A DNA stretch of 25,734 nt, from the NCBI RefSeq assembly GCF_003480255.1, contig NZ_QUIN01000030.1:1-25734 (forward strand). The letters are read 5' to 3'. Positions within the stretch are counted from its first letter, which is position 1. Every line of letters begins with the position of its first letter. This document shows positions 9,754 to 17,475 of the stretch, in pieces. Below the pieces are notes generated by a model. It was not told the origin of the DNA, did no database searches, and saw only the letters and a list, made by a program, of their open reading frames with translations. The translations under genes and the position numbers were made by a program. This DNA comes from Erysipelatoclostridium sp. AM42-17. Its GTDB lineage: Bacteria > Bacillota_I > Bacilli_A > Erysipelotrichales > Coprobacillaceae.

Positions 9754-10332
9754 TTATTTTTCAATCATATACACTGTATAAGAAATATGAAATTCATATG
9801 TACCTGTACCTTGTTCAAAGGATGTAGATGTCACTTGCATACTTTCGTTAGCACGTACATCATCTAATAAACTATTTAATTGATCAAGAGTCCCTGTACA
9901 TGTTTGTTGAATTGCAGATGTATATACAGTTGTTGAGTTACTGTTTTTAGAATATTTAGTTAATTTTGTTTTTGTAATATCACCTATAGTTAAATCTTTA
10001 GGCACAAGTTTGTATTGTTGCGCTAAACCAGTTACAAGTTTATCTAAATCTTCTTTTCCTAAGACTTCATATAACCCTTGTTTTGATGTTTCGATTTCTT
10101 TGGTTACACTATTAATTTGTGATGTTAAATCACTACTACTAGGAACTATACTATTGGCTTGTATTTGAGTTTCTAGTAATTGTTTTTGAGAAGATAATTC
10201 TTGATGTTTTGTAAGTTGTGGTTGTAGTAATAAAAACCAGCCAATACAAATAATAATTAAAATAATCATGATATAGATTAAGATCTTTTCTCTTTTAGAA
10301 AGACTTTGAATTGATTTTTTAATTTTGTCCAT
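9754..10332 (-). CDS. pilO: PilO-like inner-membrane platform protein
   Basis: A bitopic membrane protein of about 192 residues with a short cytoplasmic N-terminus (MDKIKKSIQSLSKREK), one membrane helix rich in Ile (about 18-37), a coiled-coil-prone stretch (QLTKHQELSSQKQLLETQIQ) and a C-terminal ferredoxin-like domain. This is the PilO layout; sequence identity in the family is low, so position after pilN is part of the call. The ATG at 10332 has AAGGAGG at ideal distance; the longer reading frame start 16 codons upstream lacks such a site. The start lies 14 bases inside the end of pilN, implying coupled translation. In monoderms PilM-PilN-PilO links the ATPase/PilC base to pilus assembly. 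Confidence 0.75.
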   Translation of the reverse strand: MDKIKKSIQSLSKREKILIYIMIILIIICIGWFLLLQPQLTKHQELSSQKQLLETQIQANSIVPSSSDLTSQINSVTKEIETSKQGLYEVLGKEDLDKLVTGLAQQYKLVPKDLTIGDITKTKLTKYSKNSNSTTVYTSAIQQTCTGTLDQLNSLLDDVRANESMQVTSTSFEQGTGTYEFHISYTVYMIEK

Positions 10333-10990
10333 TTGTCTTTCCTCCTTGTAATACACAAGTAATTGTTGATGAATAAACAATAGGTGTTTGGGTCGTTGTT
10401 GTTTGGGTTGTCACTTCGCCTGTTGTAGGATCAGTCACATTTTGAGTTTGTTCACTTACGCCACCACTTTGACTATATCCTGTGTAGTTTACATCATCAA
10501 AAAGACCTGTTTCTTTTAGTTGTCTTACAGCATTTTGACAACCGTCTACACGATTAGATTCTACTGATAAAACGATATTTCCATTTTCTTGAGTAAAGGA
10601 TACTGATTTAATTGTAAGATCTTTACTTACTGATTGTATTTGATCTGGCATTTGTTTTGTAATTTGAGGATAACTACTTAAATTATCAGAAATAGCTTGG
10701 CTTGTTTTTAATTCTTTTTGTAGATTAGCAAGCGTAGTTTCTTTTTCAGTATCTGTTTGTTTAGCATTTTGGACAATCAATGCTTGTAGTTTATCATTTA
10801 AACTATCTACATCTTTTTGCATTGAATGATTGTTTAATGCAAAGTAACCCGTACTTCCTGCAAATAAAACAACTAAAACAATAGGTAGTATCCATGGTTT
10901 TATTTTTTCAAAGTTAATTGTATTTGTTGATTCTTTAGCGTAATAAACACTTAAAAAATCGATATCTCTTCCTCTATTTTTACCTTTCAT
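10319..10990 (-). CDS. pilN: PilN-like inner-membrane platform protein
   Basis: A 223-residue bitopic protein. The N-terminal cytoplasmic segment contains RDIDFLSVYY, reminiscent of the DINLLP motif with which PilN grips PilM. One membrane helix at about 33-51 is followed by a coiled-coil-like stretch (55-95) and a small alpha/beta domain. The C-terminal third holds a Gln/Thr-rich insertion (TTGEVTTQTTTTQTP). Family similarity is weak, and the assignment leans on topology and on its place between pilM and pilO. It starts three bases after the pilM stop, and its ribosome site GGAGG lies within the last pilM codons. Confidence 0.75.
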   Translation of the reverse strand: MKGKNRGRDIDFLSVYYAKESTNTINFEKIKPWILPIVLVVLFAGSTGYFALNNHSMQKDVDSLNDKLQALIVQNAKQTDTEKETTLANLQKELKTSQAISDNLSSYPQITKQMPDQIQSVSKDLTIKSVSFTQENGNIVLSVESNRVDGCQNAVRQLKETGLFDDVNYTGYSQSGGVSEQTQNVTDPTTGEVTTQTTTTQTPIVYSSTITCVLQGGKTNGQN

Positions 10991-10993
10991 CTC

Positions 10994-11878
10994 TTATCTC
11001 CTCCATAAACTTCCAACTGCTAAGAATTTATGAGCTAGAAAATCATTATTTGAATCCGATGTGCAGTTAGGACATTCAAAACGTGTTGTTTTCATTGATA
11101 AATTTGAACTAATTGTTGAAAACAATAGGTCTTCTTCAAATTTATCTAATCCTGCAAAGTATATATGAGTAATATTATCGTCTTTATAGTTACTTCTAGC
11201 AAATTGTAATAGTTTTGTTAAACTATTAGATACTTCTGTAATAAAGGCAACACTTCCTCGATCAGAGAAGATACGACATCTATTGGTAATGACATATTGT
11301 CCTTTAATAAACATATAATGGTTAACATCTTGACCATTGATCATAGATAAAATATAAGATTGATTACTTAATAATGGCATCGATGCTGTAAGTTTGATAA
11401 TTGAATTAGTAAGAATATCAATGGTTTCTAATTCTATATTTTCTTCTTTGAATAATTGAATATAAGGTTCAATGAATGATCTTTCTAAGGCTGCACATAA
11501 AACTAATTGACCTTCTTTGCCTTCAATAGAATCTGCGATAACAGTATAATCATAAATTAAATCTTCATGTTGTCCAACAACATCAACAAATTCATCTTTA
11601 ACTAATTTTTGCATTTCCCTTGCTGATACTTTAGGCATTTGTTGGCATTTAACTAAAATTTGTCCACTATCAATAACTAATCTTGTTTTATCTATATAAT
11701 GCTCTTTTACATGTTCTAATGCTTCTTTTATTGGACGGTCGTCCATGATAACACCATCTAACATTGTTCCTTCTTTGAATTGATAATCTTGGAAATAATG
11801 AACCTTAATGTTATTGTGTTTTACTTCACCTTGTATTACTTGTAACCCACTGGTTGATAAAAAGATAACTGTTTCCAT
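10994..11878 (-). CDS. pilM: Type IV pilus assembly protein PilM (actin-like ATPase fold)
   Basis: A 294-residue soluble protein of the PilM/FtsA-like fold that sits on the cytoplasmic face and binds the PilN N-terminus. It opens with a short beta-hairpin (METVIFLSTSGLQVIQGEV) as in actin-fold subdomain IA. A phosphate-loop-like segment (TRLVIDSGQILVKCQQMP) and a later YFAGLDKFEE segment fit the actin fold. It is shorter than many PilM proteins (about 350 residues), so some subdomains are reduced. A CPNC pair near residue 273 is unusual. It lies eight bases after pilC with GGAGG overlapping the pilC stop region. Confidence 0.75.
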   Translation of the reverse strand: METVIFLSTSGLQVIQGEVKHNNIKVHYFQDYQFKEGTMLDGVIMDDRPIKEALEHVKEHYIDKTRLVIDSGQILVKCQQMPKVSAREMQKLVKDEFVDVVGQHEDLIYDYTVIADSIEGKEGQLVLCAALERSFIEPYIQLFKEENIELETIDILTNSIIKLTASMPLLSNQSYILSMINGQDVNHYMFIKGQYVITNRCRIFSDRGSVAFITEVSNSLTKLLQFARSNYKDDNITHIYFAGLDKFEEDLLFSTISSNLSMKTTRFECPNCTSDSNNDFLAHKFLAVGSLWRR

Positions 11879-11886
11879 AATGCCTC

Positions 11887-13080
11887 CTACATATTTCCAA
11901 CATTGTTATACAATGTATAGATTGGTAATAATACTGAAATAATGATTAAACAAATCACAACAGCTAAGATAATAATCATAATTGGTTGAATTAAAGTGAC
12001 CATTCTTTCACTAGCTTGTTCTGCATCAAAGTCAAAATCATCAGCAAGACTCGTAAGCATGGTTTCTAAGCGCCCACTTTCTTCACCTACATAAATACTA
12101 CTATTAAGTTTGATATCAAAGCCATCAACATCTTTTAATGATTGAGACAGTGATTCACCATTTCTAATCTTTTTAATCACTTCATCAAATTGTGATTCAA
12201 TATAAGTATTACCTATTGTTGACTTAGCAATATTTAATGCATTAACAATAGACATCCCACTTGTATATAAAGAACATAAAGTTCTAGCAAAACGACTTGT
12301 ATAAATCGTTACCATTAGGTTGCCAAACTTAGGAATATGAACTTTCATTTTATCTACTTCTAAACGTATTTTAGGTACTCTTAATAAAGCCAAAAATAAC
12401 GCTACTAGAAGAATAAATCCCAGTATCACAAGATACCAATATCCTTGTAGAAACTTACTAATACCAATGTTAATTTTCGTAATTAAAGGTAAATCTACAT
12501 TAACAAAGATATCAAAGAATGATGGTAAAACACCTAAATAAACAATAAGCAATACTGCTATTGTTACAACAATTAAAATAATAGGATACATCATTGCAGA
12601 CTTTGTCTTTCCTCTAATACGATGATCTTTTGTATATTGATTAGACATAATTAAAGCTGTTTTATCCATTTGCCCACTAGCTTCACCAGCTCTAAACATT
12701 TGTATCATTAGCGGTGGAAACGCCACTCCTTGTGTTTCCATCGCTGCTGAAAGAGTAAAACCTTGTTGTAGTTTTACATAAATATTTTCATAAATCTTTT
12801 TTATTTTAGGATTATCTTCTCTTCGACACATAATAGAAAAAGTACGAATTAAAGATAAACCTGATCCTAGCATTGTTCCTACTTCTCTTGAAAACTCTGC
12901 TAATTCATTATATTTTAACTTATATTTATTGATGCTTTGTTTAGTGATATCTTGGCAATCAATTAAAAATAAGCCTTGATCTTTTAGTTTTCTTATTAAT
13001 TCTTGTTCATCTTCAGCTTCTAATGTTCCTTTTACTTTTTTAGAACTCATATCTTTAGAAACATATTTAAAAGTTGCCAT
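11887..13080 (-). CDS. pilC: Type IV pilus inner-membrane platform protein PilC (GspF family)
   Basis: A 397-residue polytopic protein. The N-terminus ATFKYVSKDMSSKKVKGTLEAEDEQ is the typical PilC/GspF opening. Two GspF cytoplasmic four-helix domains follow (about 65-185, with GSGLSLIRTF and FRAGEASGQ; and about 265-385, with YTSGMSIVNALNIAKS and VGEESGRLETML). Membrane segments are near 165-190, 212-232 and at the C-terminus (365-390). PilC couples the rotary motion of PilB/PilT to pilin insertion or removal. Length and both repeats are complete. It follows pilD by 12 bases with AAAGGAG before the ATG. Confidence 0.94.
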   Translation of the reverse strand: MATFKYVSKDMSSKKVKGTLEAEDEQELIRKLKDQGLFLIDCQDITKQSINKYKLKYNELAEFSREVGTMLGSGLSLIRTFSIMCRREDNPKIKKIYENIYVKLQQGFTLSAAMETQGVAFPPLMIQMFRAGEASGQMDKTALIMSNQYTKDHRIRGKTKSAMMYPIILIVVTIAVLLIVYLGVLPSFFDIFVNVDLPLITKINIGISKFLQGYWYLVILGFILLVALFLALLRVPKIRLEVDKMKVHIPKFGNLMVTIYTSRFARTLCSLYTSGMSIVNALNIAKSTIGNTYIESQFDEVIKKIRNGESLSQSLKDVDGFDIKLNSSIYVGEESGRLETMLTSLADDFDFDAEQASERMVTLIQPIMIIILAVVICLIIISVLLPIYTLYNNVGNM

Positions 13081-13092
13081 TGTTCTACTCCT

Positions 13093-13854
13093 TTACATTA
13101 ATAAATTGATATACCAAGAAACAATCTCTGGTCCATACACTAACGCTATAAAAATTCCTAACGATAAATAAGGTCCAAAAGCAATATGAGCTTTTTTACT
13201 TACGTTCTTTGTTAGAATTAAATAAATACAATAGATACCTGCTACTAAAATACCAATAAAGGCAGCAAGTAAACTATATTTCATCCCTAACGCAATCCCA
13301 GAAGCAAACATTAACTTTACATCTCCACCACCAAAACAATCAGGAATGAGTAAAATTAATATAAACATAGGTACGGCAATACATAGCATTCCTAATACTG
13401 CATCAAATACAGTTAAATGTCTTACAATACATAAAACAAAACAAACAATAAACAACACTATATTTAATCCATCAGGAATGATCATTGTATCATGATCAAT
13501 TAATGTAATCGCAAGTAAAATCATACTCACAACAAATAATAATACTGTTTCTATAGAAAACTGATATCTATAAAAACAAAAAACACTTACCAATCCACCA
13601 AATAACTCAACAAAGAACCCTCTCATCGGTATCTTTGCCTTACAATACCTACACTTACCTCTTAATAAAACATAACTTAAAATGGGTATTAAATCATACC
13701 ATTTCAACGTATGTCCACATGATTCACAATGACTTCTTCCATGATCGAAGTCTTCATGACGGGGTACGCGATCGACGATGACATTCATAAAGCTTGCTAC
13801 ACATGTTCCAATAATAAAGCAATAAATGTAGCATAATATGATTATTGAATTCAT
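13093..13854 (-). CDS. pilD: Prepilin peptidase / N-methyltransferase PilD
   Basis: A 253-residue multi-pass aspartyl protease that cleaves prepilin leaders after glycine and usually methylates the new N-terminus. The N-terminal methylase-type domain keeps GTCVASFMNVIVDRVPR and two CxxC pairs (C43/C46 and C68/C71). The catalytic aspartates are D120 in TLIDHDTMIIPD and D178 in GGGDVKLM. Both halves are intact, so it should be bifunctional and is the only peptidase seen for the five prepilins here. It is the first gene of the pilus operon, with AGGGGG five bases before the ATG and a good promoter just upstream. Confidence 0.94.
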   Translation of the reverse strand: MNSIIILCYIYCFIIGTCVASFMNVIVDRVPRHEDFDHGRSHCESCGHTLKWYDLIPILSYVLLRGKCRYCKAKIPMRGFFVELFGGLVSVFCFYRYQFSIETVLLFVVSMILLAITLIDHDTMIIPDGLNIVLFIVCFVLCIVRHLTVFDAVLGMLCIAVPMFILILLIPDCFGGGDVKLMFASGIALGMKYSLLAAFIGILVAGIYCIYLILTKNVSKKAHIAFGPYLSLGIFIALVYGPEIVSWYINLLM

Positions 13855-13880
13855 ACAATCCCCCTAATTTTACAGGTTAT

Positions 13881-13909
13881 ATTATACCATTTATGTCCAC
13901 AATTGAAAA
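13881..13909 (-). promoter_or_regulatory. Candidate promoter of the type IV pilus operon
   Basis: On the minus strand a perfect TATAAT (13881-13886) lies 17 bases after TTTTCA (13904-13909). The leader to the pilD ATG would be only about 20 bases, which leaves no room for a riboswitch. Confidence 0.62.
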
Positions 13910-13930
13910 CAATACTCCCCTTTTATCAAC

Positions 13931-13965
13931 AAAAAAATACTATTTTATCAATATAAAATAGTATT
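13931..13965 (-). terminator. Terminator overlapping the 3' end of the membrane protein gene
   Basis: On the minus strand AATACTATTTTAT pairs with ATAAAATAGTATT, followed by seven T. The last codons form the 5' arm and the TGA stop lies in the loop. It separates this gene from the pilus operon promoter. Confidence 0.78.
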
Positions 13966-14622
13966 TTTACGTCTTATCTTTAAAAATAAACTTCCTAAAC
14001 CAATAAAGATCACTAATAAAATAATAATCATATAAAAAGTTCCAATTCCTAAAGTCGTATGTCCTAACAAACTTAAATCAAAACCAAACCATCCCGTCTT
14101 AGCTCCATAATTTAAAAAATTATAAGGAGCTAACATTGTTTGATCCCATCTCATATAAAAGCATTGTCCTAAAACAATCACATAGCCCACATAAATAAGT
14201 GGTGGAACCACTGCATAAAATACATGCTTTTCCTTAGCGTCATAATCATAACTATACATAATAAAATCAATAATCGACAGTACTGGTGTAATGAAGTGTA
14301 CACATAAACTTCCAGCCCCATTATGCAAATATGCTCCCATAAATCCATGAGAATTTGTAGGCGCCAATAAAAACATATAAACTAAAAAAGTTAATGTAAT
14401 AGATATTGTAGCCATAAACTTTATAATGTGCATTCCCTGAGGTCTATATTTTACCCCTTGAATATCATAAATTAAAAAGATAACCAACATGACATCAATA
14501 AAGATGTTAGATAAATTAGTAAAATATGTAAAAAACATCAAACTATCAAAGGATCTTATCATTCCATAAATGGATGCAATAATCGCAATTACCTTTATTA
14601 TCATAGAACTTCTATTTTTCAT
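13948..14622 (-). CDS. Pr6Pr-like (FAR-17a/AIG1-like) six-span membrane protein
   Basis: A membrane protein of about 224 residues with six predicted hydrophobic segments and short loops. The conserved-looking elements FTYFTNLSN (near 30), LHNGAGSLCVHFITPVLSIIDF (about 100-122; histidines and TPV-x4-D) and WFGFDLSLLGH agree with the Pr6Pr family, whose biochemical role in bacteria is unknown. The ATG at 14622 is chosen because AGGTGAT lies six bases before it; in-frame GTG and ATG codons two to three codons upstream overlap that site. It is flanked by terminators on both sides and so is a single-gene unit, placed between the pilin genes and the pilus operon without an evident functional tie. 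Confidence 0.6.
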   Translation of the reverse strand: MKNRSSMIIKVIAIIASIYGMIRSFDSLMFFTYFTNLSNIFIDVMLVIFLIYDIQGVKYRPQGMHIIKFMATISITLTFLVYMFLLAPTNSHGFMGAYLHNGAGSLCVHFITPVLSIIDFIMYSYDYDAKEKHVFYAVVPPLIYVGYVIVLGQCFYMRWDQTMLAPYNFLNYGAKTGWFGFDLSLLGHTTLGIGTFYMIIILLVIFIGLGSLFLKIRRKNTILY

Positions 14623-14680
14623 TTTCATCACCTATGCCAATATATCATAATATACTTTGAACTTCAAGATATTGTGATAT

Positions 14681-14706
14681 AAAGAAATACCACCGAAGTG
14701 GTATTA
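14681..14706 (-). terminator. UUCG-tetraloop terminator after the first listed major pilin
   Basis: On the minus strand AATACCAC and GTGGTATT pair around a TTCG loop closed by C-G, the especially stable tetraloop type, followed by TTCTTTAT. It overlaps the TAA stop. Confidence 0.78.
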
Positions 14707-15201
14707 CTTAATAGATTGAATTTCAACTTTTTTATTTTTATATACGTTTGCGTCTATAATATGTCCATCATTACTTTTCCATCTAAATACATATACATTC
14801 GTATCTCCACTAGGATACTGATAAATATAAAGAACCTTGGGTAATCCAGTTTTAGAAGAAGCAATCCCTTCCCCATTAGGATTAGCCTGTGTGTTGTCTT
14901 CCTCTACAGTTGTTTTATCCATTAAATGTTTATATAAATTTTCATAAGATTTCAAATTATTATTTACATCAAAAGATTCAACATTATCCTCAGCTCGCAT
15001 TCTTGCTTCTTCAGTTTGAACAACTAAATATATCGATCTTGCCTCTTGAATATATTGTGATTTTTTTGCTTCATCCACATATCCCATGACTGATGGAATA
15101 GCTATAGCAGCTAAAATAGCTAAAATAACTAAAACTACAATAATTTCTACTAATGTAAATCCTTTTCTATCTTTTAATTTATTCATCATTCTTTCCATCA
15201 T
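14704..15201 (-). CDS. pilA: Major-type type IV pilin, tandem copy A
   Basis: A 165-residue prepilin. A 14-residue charged leader ends RKG, cleaved before FTLVEIIVVLVILAIL, with Glu at mature position 5. The long N-terminal helix continues through YIQEARSIYLVVQTEEAR, then a small head of about 85 residues with KVLYIYQYPSGDTNVYVFRW near the end. Mature length would be about 151. The N-terminal half is nearly identical to the neighbouring pilin while the head differs and is longer. AAGGATG precedes the ATG; TATAAT with TTGTTT lies upstream, and the gene has its own terminator, so it is transcribed alone. Small size and own promoter fit a major pilin rather than a minor one. Confidence 0.9.
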   Translation of the reverse strand: MMERMMNKLKDRKGFTLVEIIVVLVILAILAAIAIPSVMGYVDEAKKSQYIQEARSIYLVVQTEEARMRAEDNVESFDVNNNLKSYENLYKHLMDKTTVEEDNTQANPNGEGIASSKTGLPKVLYIYQYPSGDTNVYVFRWKSNDGHIIDANVYKNKKVEIQSIK

Positions 15202-15222
15202 GTCACATCCTTACTTAGGCAC

Positions 15223-15251
15223 ATTATATCATATATTTCTAAAGAAAACAA
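15223..15251 (-). promoter_or_regulatory. Promoter of pilin copy A
   Basis: On the minus strand TATAAT (15223-15228) lies 17 bases after TTGTTT (15246-15251). The leader would be short, about 15 bases. Confidence 0.62.
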
Positions 15252-15273
15252 AAAACTCCTCTTAATGAAAGTA

Positions 15274-15303
15274 CAAAAAAACATTGCTTAATTTAGCAAT
15301 GCT
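15274..15303 (-). terminator. Terminator of pilin copy B
   Basis: On the minus strand AGCATTGCT and AGCAATGT pair around TAAATTA, followed by seven T. It separates the two pilin genes into individual transcripts. Confidence 0.82.
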
Positions 15304-15331
15304 TTTTATAAAATGAATATTAAATTTCTTC

Positions 15332-15781
15332 TTATTTAATAATTTTTACATCTTTATTTGTAGTTAAATGAGCAGTAATTGAACTACCATCGCTAGTCCA
15401 TGTAAAAGTATAGTATTTTGTACTTCCACTTGGAGGAGTAATTGTTACATCAGTAAGATCTGTTTTTTGTTTAACAATTCCACCTTGAGGATCTGTACAA
15501 TCTTTTCCTAAATTTGTATAAACGCTAGCATCAACTGCATCAGTTGACTTTTTGTTATTTTCTGCTCTCCATCTTGCTTCTTCAGTTTGTACTACTAAAT
15601 AAATAGATCTAGCTTCTTGGATATATTTTGATTCTTTTGCATCATTTACATATCCCATTACTGAAGGAATTGCAATTGCAGCTAAGATAGCTAAGATAAC
15701 TAATACTACGATGATTTCTACTAATGTGAAACCTTTTTTATTTGATTTTTTTTGTAAGTTTTTAATCATTTTTTCCATCAT
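15332..15781 (-). CDS. pilA: Major-type type IV pilin, tandem copy B
   Basis: A 149-residue prepilin with a 17-residue lysine-rich leader ending NKKG, cleaved before FTLVEIIVVLVILAIL; Glu5 is present. The mature protein of about 132 residues has the same helix as copy A, including YIQEARSIYLVVQTEEAR, but a different, shorter head with CTDPQGG (its only cysteine), TPPSGSTKYYTFTWTSDGS and a lysine-rich end. The ATG-ATG start has AGGGGAG upstream. It has its own promoter, a leader of about 55 bases containing a perfect hairpin, and its own terminator. Either copy could be the main fibre subunit; the sequence does not say which. Confidence 0.9.
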   Translation of the reverse strand: MMEKMIKNLQKKSNKKGFTLVEIIVVLVILAILAAIAIPSVMGYVNDAKESKYIQEARSIYLVVQTEEARWRAENNKKSTDAVDASVYTNLGKDCTDPQGGIVKQKTDLTDVTITPPSGSTKYYTFTWTSDGSSITAHLTTNKDVKIIK

Positions 15782-15814
15782 ATCTCTTTTCTCCCCTTCT
15801 TAATAACTTACAAT

Positions 15815-15833
15815 AAAAGGAATGGTTCCTTTT
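15815..15833 (-). promoter_or_regulatory. Hairpin in the 5' leader of pilin copy B
   Basis: AAAAGGAA and TTCCTTTT pair perfectly (8 bp) around a three-base loop, located between the predicted transcription start and the ribosome site. It could stabilise a highly expressed pilin mRNA. There is no T run after it, so it is not a standard terminator. Confidence 0.45.
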
Positions 15834-15845
15834 AAGTAAAATTTA

Positions 15846-15875
15846 ATTATACGATATAATACCTATTTAAAGCAA
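15846..15875 (-). promoter_or_regulatory. Promoter of pilin copy B
   Basis: On the minus strand a perfect TATAAT (15846-15851) lies 18 bases after TTGCTT (15870-15875). Predicted start near 15838. No clear terminator separates it from the regulator gene upstream, so readthrough is possible too. Confidence 0.58.
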
Positions 15876-15904
15876 GGAAAACACACTTATTTAGAGGAAT
15901 TTTT

Positions 15905-16618
15905 TCATTTTTGTATAAAATATGACACTAAAGAATAGAATACAGGGATAGTAAGAAAGATAGCCCATGCTGGATGCCACATGTTGTAATAGAAGCCAAA
16001 GAATAGAAAAACAGCAGCACAAATAACTGGATAAGCTATTTTGGATGGATTTTTCTTTTTAATGGCTGAAATGATACTTTCAATGATGGGTATAAATAAT
16101 AAGATAATCCATCCTGGATGCCATAGGTTAAAGAAGATTCCGATAAATAAGTATACTAGGATCAGTATTGATGCAATAGGAAATGATTTTTTATTATGAG
16201 TAATAAAGTCATCATGATCGTATTGTTTTCCATCAATAAAGACTCCGTTTGAATCAACATCTACTTTAGTATTTTCTTTTTTATCATCTACATGAATGCC
16301 ATTCCATCCTACATGTACTTCACTGCCTTCTTTATCTTTTACATGTATTCCTTTTGTTAGTGAGATGTGAACTTCATCTTTTTTTGGTTTATCTTGTTTT
16401 TGATTATTTGTTGAATGAGATGTTTTTAATAAATCATCTAATGTCATGTTATAGAGTTTTGCTAGAGCAATAAGGTTATCTGTATCCGGAGAAGCTTCTG
16501 CTCTTTCCCATTTACTGATTGCTTGTCTAGATACCCCTATTTCTTTGGCTAAGGCTTCTTGTGATAAGCCTTTTTCTTTTCTTAATTTTGCTAGTCTTTC
16601 AGCAATTTCAATATTCAT
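15905..16618 (-). CDS. XRE-family regulator fused to a duplicated membrane module
   Basis: A protein of about 237 residues. Residues 1-66 are a Cro/C1-type helix-turn-helix (LRKEKGLSQEALAKEIGVS, then RQAISKWERAEASPD). Residues 83-133 are short beta-like repeats of 17-18 residues (GIHVKDKEGSEVHV, GIHVDDKKENTKVDV, GVFIDGK). Residues 148-233 hold four membrane segments arranged as two copies of a hairpin, each with an N-x-WHP-x-W-x-I motif (NLWHPGWII at 164-172; NMWHPAWAI at 212-220). The ATG at 16618 follows GGGAGG by a normal spacing and begins right at the HTH; the longer frame adds 14 unrelated residues. Probably a membrane-anchored DNA-binding protein that senses an envelope signal. Its target is unknown; it lies just upstream of the pilin genes in the same direction. 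Confidence 0.8.
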   Translation of the reverse strand: MNIEIAERLAKLRKEKGLSQEALAKEIGVSRQAISKWERAEASPDTDNLIALAKLYNMTLDDLLKTSHSTNNQKQDKPKKDEVHISLTKGIHVKDKEGSEVHVGWNGIHVDDKKENTKVDVDSNGVFIDGKQYDHDDFITHNKKSFPIASILILVYLFIGIFFNLWHPGWIILLFIPIIESIISAIKKKNPSKIAYPVICAAVFLFFGFYYNMWHPAWAIFLTIPVFYSLVSYFIQK

Positions 16619-16643
16619 ATAATTCCTCCCTCGTCTTTTCCAC

Positions 16644-16731
16644 ATCATACCTAAAAACAAAGAGTATGACTAGATATCCTGCTTTACATAGATGTAAACT
16701 CTCGTTGCTACGTTGACTACTCTGGTATGAT
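16644..16731 (-). other. Nested inverted repeats between the HAD gene and the regulator gene
   Basis: Three dyads share one axis: ATCATACC (16644-16651) with GGTATGAT (16724-16731), AGAGTA (16661-16666) with TACTCT (16718-16723), and TTTACAT (16683-16689) with ATGTAAA (16692-16698). On the minus strand the middle arm is followed by TTTGTTTTT, so it may serve as the terminator of the HAD operon; alternatively the inner palindrome is an operator for the regulator. The outer arm lies within the last HAD codons. Nature unresolved. Confidence 0.35.
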
Positions 16732-17472
16732 TTTTTCGATACATTCTTTAATATTGTGTACTAAAGTCTTTGTATGTACTTGTACTTCTTGAGGACTACT
16801 AAAAAATGTAAAGGAATTATGACAAGCATCAAACATACTAATATCATTATATGAATCACCTATGACATTGATATCTTCGTCTTTTAAATGATAATATTGT
16901 TGAATATAATGAATAGCATTTCCTTTAGAACAACCATTTAAAACAATATCTACATCTTCAATGTTTTGAAAAGCTTTAACGATTGTTTGATTTTTATTAA
17001 CTAATTCACAGCATTTTCTAGCTGCTTCTTGGTCATGAGGAAAATGAGCTGAAAATGTTGCAATTCTATCCTCTTTTACTTCATCTACATCTTTAATTAA
17101 AAGATCATAGGGAGGTATTCTAGAATGGGGATTCATCGCATATTTTTTATTTCCGGCAACGATTGTCCAACAAACATTTTTATCAAATAATTCTATCACT
17201 TTTTTCATATCTTCTTTACCAATCAATTTTTCATAAATCACATGTTGATTTTGATCTAAAATAATACCACCACTATGTAAGATATAAAAATCAAATTTTA
17301 CATCTTCACTTTGATTTAATAAACCTCTTAATTCTCTGCCAGAACAAACTCCAAATAAGTTTCCTGCTTTTTGAAAATCGATGATTTTTTGTTTATCTTC
17401 TTTTAATATATATGATTTATTTTCTTGATGGTGAATAAGTGTTCCATCAAAATCACTCGCTAATAATTTCAT
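16717..17472 (-). CDS. Cof-type HAD-IIB family phosphatase
   Basis: A 251-residue cytoplasmic haloacid-dehalogenase phosphatase. Motif I is SDFDGTLIHH with nucleophile D7 and acid D9, motif II is GVCSGRE, motif III the lysine in CSKGNAIHYI, and motif IV VIGDSYNDISMF. The cap between motifs II and III is the alpha/beta type of subfamily IIB, whose members dephosphorylate sugar phosphates, pyridoxal phosphate or flavin precursors. The exact substrate is not readable from sequence. It starts three bases after the GNAT stop, with its GGAGG inside the final GNAT codons. Last gene of the PHP-GNAT-HAD operon. Confidence 0.88.
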   Translation of the reverse strand: MKLLASDFDGTLIHHQENKSYILKEDKQKIIDFQKAGNLFGVCSGRELRGLLNQSEDVKFDFYILHSGGIILDQNQHVIYEKLIGKEDMKKVIELFDKNVCWTIVAGNKKYAMNPHSRIPPYDLLIKDVDEVKEDRIATFSAHFPHDQEAARKCCELVNKNQTIVKAFQNIEDVDIVLNGCSKGNAIHYIQQYYHLKDEDINVIGDSYNDISMFDACHNSFTFFSSPQEVQVHTKTLVHNIKECIEKIIPE

Positions 17473-17475
17473 TTT

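Noticed and set aside
13855..13947. Cyclic-di-GMP riboswitch before the pilus operon
   Set aside because: The predicted leader is only about 20 bases and no riboswitch-like conserved sequence was seen; pilin copy B's leader of about 55 bases also looks too short.
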